Shown here: positions 5,278-7,264 of the stretch, one piece after another
Layout: every line of letters begins with the position of its first letter
Position numbering within the stretch: the first letter of the stretch is position 1
From: Clostridia bacterium
GTDB lineage: Bacteria; Bacillota; Clostridia; Oscillospirales; Acutalibacteraceae
Reading direction: 5' to 3'
Assembly: GCA_017424125.1 (NCBI GenBank)
Contig: JAFPBM010000077.1
Span: 1-7,264 of the forward strand
Length of the DNA stretch: 7,264 nucleotides
The notes under the pieces: model-generated
What the model saw: the letters and a program-made list of their open reading frames with translations, nothing else
Told to the model about the DNA's origin: nothing
Database searches by the model: none
Made by a program: the position numbers and the translations under genes

Positions 5278-6303
5278 ATGATTATAGATAAAAAGCCCTA
5301 TGGCGTTATGCCTGACGGAACACAAATATACGAAATCACAATGACCGGTGCTGGCGGACTTTCGGTTTCGCTCATTAACTACGGCGGCACTATTACAAAA
5401 ATTTTATTTTCAGGCAAAGACGTTGCGCTTGGATATGACCGTCTTGAAGATTACGTTGAGGACAAGATTTCCATTGGTGTTACGGTTGGAAGATTTGCAA
5501 ACCGAATTGACAAGGGTAAATTCACCCTAGGCGGTAGCGTTTACAATGTTGGTTGTAACGAACCGGGAAGAGGACATTTGCACGGCGGTAAAATCGGTTT
5601 TCAAAAACGCGTTTTTGATATCTGCGATGCGTCAGAAAACGGCGTTATAATTCATTATCACTCGCCTGATGGCGAAATGGGTTACCCCGCCGCGCTTGAT
5701 ACCTACGTTACTTTTTTTGTAACCGACGATAACGCACTCGAAATAAAATATAAGGCTACGTCTGACGCGGATACCGTGCTTAACCTTACAAACCACACGT
5801 TTTTTAACCTTGACGGTTATGACGGTGAAGACGTGCTTGATACCGAACTTTATATAAATTCTGACAGTATTTTACCTGTTGACGAAATGCTTATTCCCAC
5901 AGGTGAAGAATTGGACATTACGGGTACTCCGTTTGATTTCAGAACGCCGAAAACCATAAGACAGGATATCGGTAAAGAACACGAGCAATTAAAGGTTTGC
6001 GGCGGATACGACCATAATTACTGTCTTTCAAAATCGGGTGAAGTGCGCCACGCGATTACAGCGTACTGTAAATCAAGCGGCATAACGATGGACTGTTATA
6101 CAGATAGACCGGGTGTTCAGTTATACACGGGCAATTTCTTGGAATCTAAAAAAGGCAAAGGCGGCGCTATGAGAAAATATCAAGGTTTTTGTCTTGAAAC
6201 ACAGACCTATCCCAACAGCCCGAACGAGCCCCTCTTCCCCACACCTGTTTTAAAGCGCGGCGAAACCTTCCAAAGCACAACAATATATAAATTTTCAAAA
6301 TAG
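5278..6303 (+). CDS. galM: Aldose 1-epimerase (galactose mutarotase)
   Basis: A 341-residue cytosolic enzyme that interconverts the alpha and beta anomers of galactose, glucose and related aldoses, the first step of the Leloir pathway. The full set of catalytic and sugar-binding residues of the family is present: H102 in HLHGG, H173 in NLTNHTFFNL, D245 in GGYDHNY and E307 in FCLETQTYPNSPN, where the His is the general acid and the Glu the general base. GVTVGRFANRI is the usual substrate-loop signature. The length matches the family (about 340-350). The start is ATG 5278, six bases after GAGGTG (5266-5271); the in-frame GTG at 5269 is part of that Shine-Dalgarno site. No galK, galT or galE gene is in the window, so a role in galactose breakdown is inferred from the family only. 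It diverges from the LacX-like gene and ends inside a bidirectional terminator. Confidence 0.96.
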   Translation: MIIDKKPYGVMPDGTQIYEITMTGAGGLSVSLINYGGTITKILFSGKDVALGYDRLEDYVEDKISIGVTVGRFANRIDKGKFTLGGSVYNVGCNEPGRGHLHGGKIGFQKRVFDICDASENGVIIHYHSPDGEMGYPAALDTYVTFFVTDDNALEIKYKATSDADTVLNLTNHTFFNLDGYDGEDVLDTELYINSDSILPVDEMLIPTGEELDITGTPFDFRTPKTIRQDIGKEHEQLKVCGGYDHNYCLSKSGEVRHAITAYCKSSGITMDCYTDRPGVQLYTGNFLESKKGKGGAMRKYQGFCLETQTYPNSPNEPLFPTPVLKRGETFQSTTIYKFSK

Positions 6304-6334
6304 AAAAAGACCGACACATGTCGGTCTTTTTCTA
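6301..6334. terminator. Bidirectional terminator between galM and the MgtC-like gene
   Basis: An almost perfect palindrome. AAAAAGACCGAC (6304-6315) pairs with GTCGGTCTTTTT (6320-6331) around the loop ACAT, and pairing can extend outward to 6301 and 6334. The A-run on one side and T-run on the other give a U-tail in both directions. The TAG stop of galM is in the left arm, and the stop of the convergent gene lies one base beyond the right arm. Confidence 0.93.
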
Positions 6335-6335
6335 T

Positions 6336-6977
6336 TTATTCTTCTTCTACAAAGACGATATTTTCGTAATTTTTAAGACTGTAAATATTAAAATCGTTAA
6401 TATTTTCAACAAGTAAATTTATGCCGAGATGTCCTGCCGTATTGCTTTTAGGCGGCATAAAATGATATGTAAACTTAAAATCTTCCCCTTTTATTTTATC
6501 AACAATATCATTCGCTTTATACATATCATCTATTTCAATATATATTACCTCACGATATTTTTTGCTCTTTTCAAATTTTCCCAGTAATAACGTTGAGAAC
6601 ATATAAAGAAAAGTTACGATCAAAGCGCCGACGTAAAAACCGCAACCTACGGCAATGCCGATAACGCTTGTCGTCCAGACACCTGCGGCGGTTGTAAGGC
6701 CTGTTATTGTGTTGTTGCTTTTAAGAATTATCATACCCGCGCCTAAAAAACCAACGCCCGATATAACCTGTGCCGAAAGACGCAAAATATCGCCGTTATA
6801 TCCAAGAAACTCTGCAGCATATATGCTTATCATAGAAGTAAGTGCCGCACCGAGTGACACAAAAATATGTGTACGTCTTCCTGCCGCTCTGCCGTGACGG
6901 GCGCGTTCGCTACCGATAATTACGCCAATCAAAACTGCCGTTATTGCGCGTACCGCAATTTTTATTGCAAAATCCAT
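6336..6977 (-). CDS. MgtC/SapB family membrane protein
   Basis: A 213-residue inner-membrane protein of the MgtC/SapB family. Helices are at about 3-22, 36-58, 66-85, 92-114 and 115-131, followed by a soluble C-terminal domain (about 135-213) of the ACT-like type found in longer members. Family motifs are clear: GSERARHGRAAGRRTH (22-37), LGAAL (42-46), AQVISGVGFLGAGMIIL (69-85) and GLTTAAGVW (93-101). Salmonella MgtC supports growth at low magnesium and inhibits the F-type ATPase; many Firmicute members have unknown function, so no magnesium role is claimed here. The start is ATG 6977, with AGGGG (6990-6986) eight bases upstream; an open frame continues to GTG 7019 but begins too close to the -10 box at 7010-7015. 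It has its own promoter and shares a terminator with galM. Confidence 0.93.
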   Translation of the reverse strand: MDFAIKIAVRAITAVLIGVIIGSERARHGRAAGRRTHIFVSLGAALTSMISIYAAEFLGYNGDILRLSAQVISGVGFLGAGMIILKSNNTITGLTTAAGVWTTSVIGIAVGCGFYVGALIVTFLYMFSTLLLGKFEKSKKYREVIYIEIDDMYKANDIVDKIKGEDFKFTYHFMPPKSNTAGHLGINLLVENINDFNIYSLKNYENIVFVEEE

Positions 6978-7009
6978 TATCCTTACCCCTTTTTTAAAAA
7001 ATATGATGT

Positions 7010-7038
7010 ATTTTACCACAGTAGAATTAAAAAAGCAA
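7010..7038 (-). promoter_or_regulatory. Promoter for the MgtC-like gene, extended -10
   Basis: On the minus strand TTGCTT (7038-7033) and TAAAAT (7015-7010) are spaced by 17 bases. The -35 is weak (three of six) but the -10 is five of six and preceded by TGG, an extended -10 element (TGN). Transcription would start near 7003, leaving a leader of about 26 bases, too short for a magnesium riboswitch or leader peptide. Confidence 0.55.
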
Positions 7039-7089
7039 GTGTTTTTTGTATCCTATATTTATATATTTTTGTTCATATTTTGAAATGAC

Positions 7090-7114
7090 AAAAACGCCCT
7101 TACGGACGGTTTTT
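7090..7114 (-). terminator. Terminator of the truncated right-hand gene
   Basis: Read on minus, AAAAAC (7114-7109), a bulged C, then GTCC pair with GGGC and GTTTTT (7095-7090) around the loop GTAA, followed by GTCATTTC. The pairing has one G-U on this strand but would have a C-A mismatch on plus, so it fits the minus-strand gene. The TAA stop of that gene falls in the loop and stem junction. Confidence 0.7.
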
Positions 7115-7264
7115 AATCTTTCTTACAAATAGGGTTATCATCATTGAAACGAGCGAAATCACAAGATATATTGCCGAATATACAAGTGGGAAAGCGGGGT
7201 CGAATATCAGCATTGCAAAAATCCAAAAAAGCAGCGAAAATGCAAGCGGCGCCCAAAAGAGCGA
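7100..7264 (-). CDS. C-terminal part of an unrecognised membrane protein (5' end outside window)
   Basis: The frame is open from the right edge to TAA at 7102-7100, giving 54 residues. They form two hydrophobic stretches (about 5-21 and 26-47 of the fragment) separated by a short loop FDPAFP, and end in a positively charged tail VRKIKNRP, which by the positive-inside rule is probably cytoplasmic. The fragment is too short and generic to assign a family. Support for a real gene is the unbroken frame, the membrane-protein composition and the terminator at its stop codon. It lies upstream of, and in the same direction as, the MgtC-like gene, but the terminator and the separate promoter argue against one operon. 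Confidence 0.6.
   Translation of the reverse strand, partial: SLFWAPLAFSLLFWIFAMLIFDPAFPLVYSAIYLVISLVSMMITLFVRKIKNRP

Noticed and set aside
4313..6303. Tandem duplication of an epimerase gene
   Set aside because: The two proteins differ in length, motif spacing and most sequence, and belong to different branches of the superfamily, so a recent duplication is not supported.
6978..7019. N-terminal extension of the MgtC-like protein to GTG 7019
   Set aside because: The extension begins upstream of the -10 box, is not in the family pattern, and ATG 6977 has a good AGGGG site eight bases upstream.
6978..7090. Magnesium riboswitch or leader peptide upstream of the MgtC-like gene
   Set aside because: The predicted leader is only about 26 bases and no structured element or small open frame is seen.

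Overview
The window looks like chromosomal DNA from an endospore-forming Firmicute, most likely a member of the class Clostridia. The evidence is a full-length spoIIE (stage II sporulation phosphatase), a small UPF0291/DUF896 (YnzC-type) protein, Firmicute-type manA and MgtC/SapB genes, Gram-positive style promoters (TTGACA/TATAAT with 17-bp spacers), frequent TTG start codons and U-tailed hairpin terminators. No mobile element, CRISPR array, tRNA or rRNA was seen. The species cannot be told from this sequence.

Layout, left to right. Positions 1-854 (minus) are the larger part of manA, cut by the left edge. A compact divergent promoter region (886-950) separates it from an unrecognised four-helix membrane protein on plus (968-1606), which ends at a UUCG-loop terminator. 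Next comes spoIIE (1735-4041, plus), whose upstream region has a 22-bp-spaced promoter and a Spo0A-box-like site. The end of spoIIE carries a second promoter and a set of overlapping inverted repeats in front of a 67-aa YnzC-like gene (4078-4281). A bidirectional terminator then separates this from a LacX-like aldose 1-epimerase family gene on minus (4313-5167). That gene is divergent from a canonical galM mutarotase on plus (5278-6303), and their two promoters share a perfect 8-5-8 inverted repeat. After another bidirectional terminator there is an MgtC/SapB-type membrane protein on minus (6336-6977). The window ends in the C-terminal 54 residues of a further membrane protein on minus (7100-7264).

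The genes appear to form several short, independently transcribed units rather than one operon. manA, the LacX-like protein and galM all concern hexose isomerisation or anomer interconversion, but they are not co-transcribed. SpoIIE is the only sporulation gene seen, and it lacks the tilS-hpt-ftsH neighbours it has in Bacillus. There are no long gene-free stretches: every gap is under about 130 bases, and most of that space is filled by identifiable promoters, ribosome binding sites or terminators.

I found no clear case for a novel multi-gene system. The most interesting signals are regulatory: the Spo0A-type spoIIE promoter, the mutually exclusive inverted repeats over the YnzC-like gene's promoter and ribosome binding site, and the symmetric divergent promoter between the two epimerase genes.
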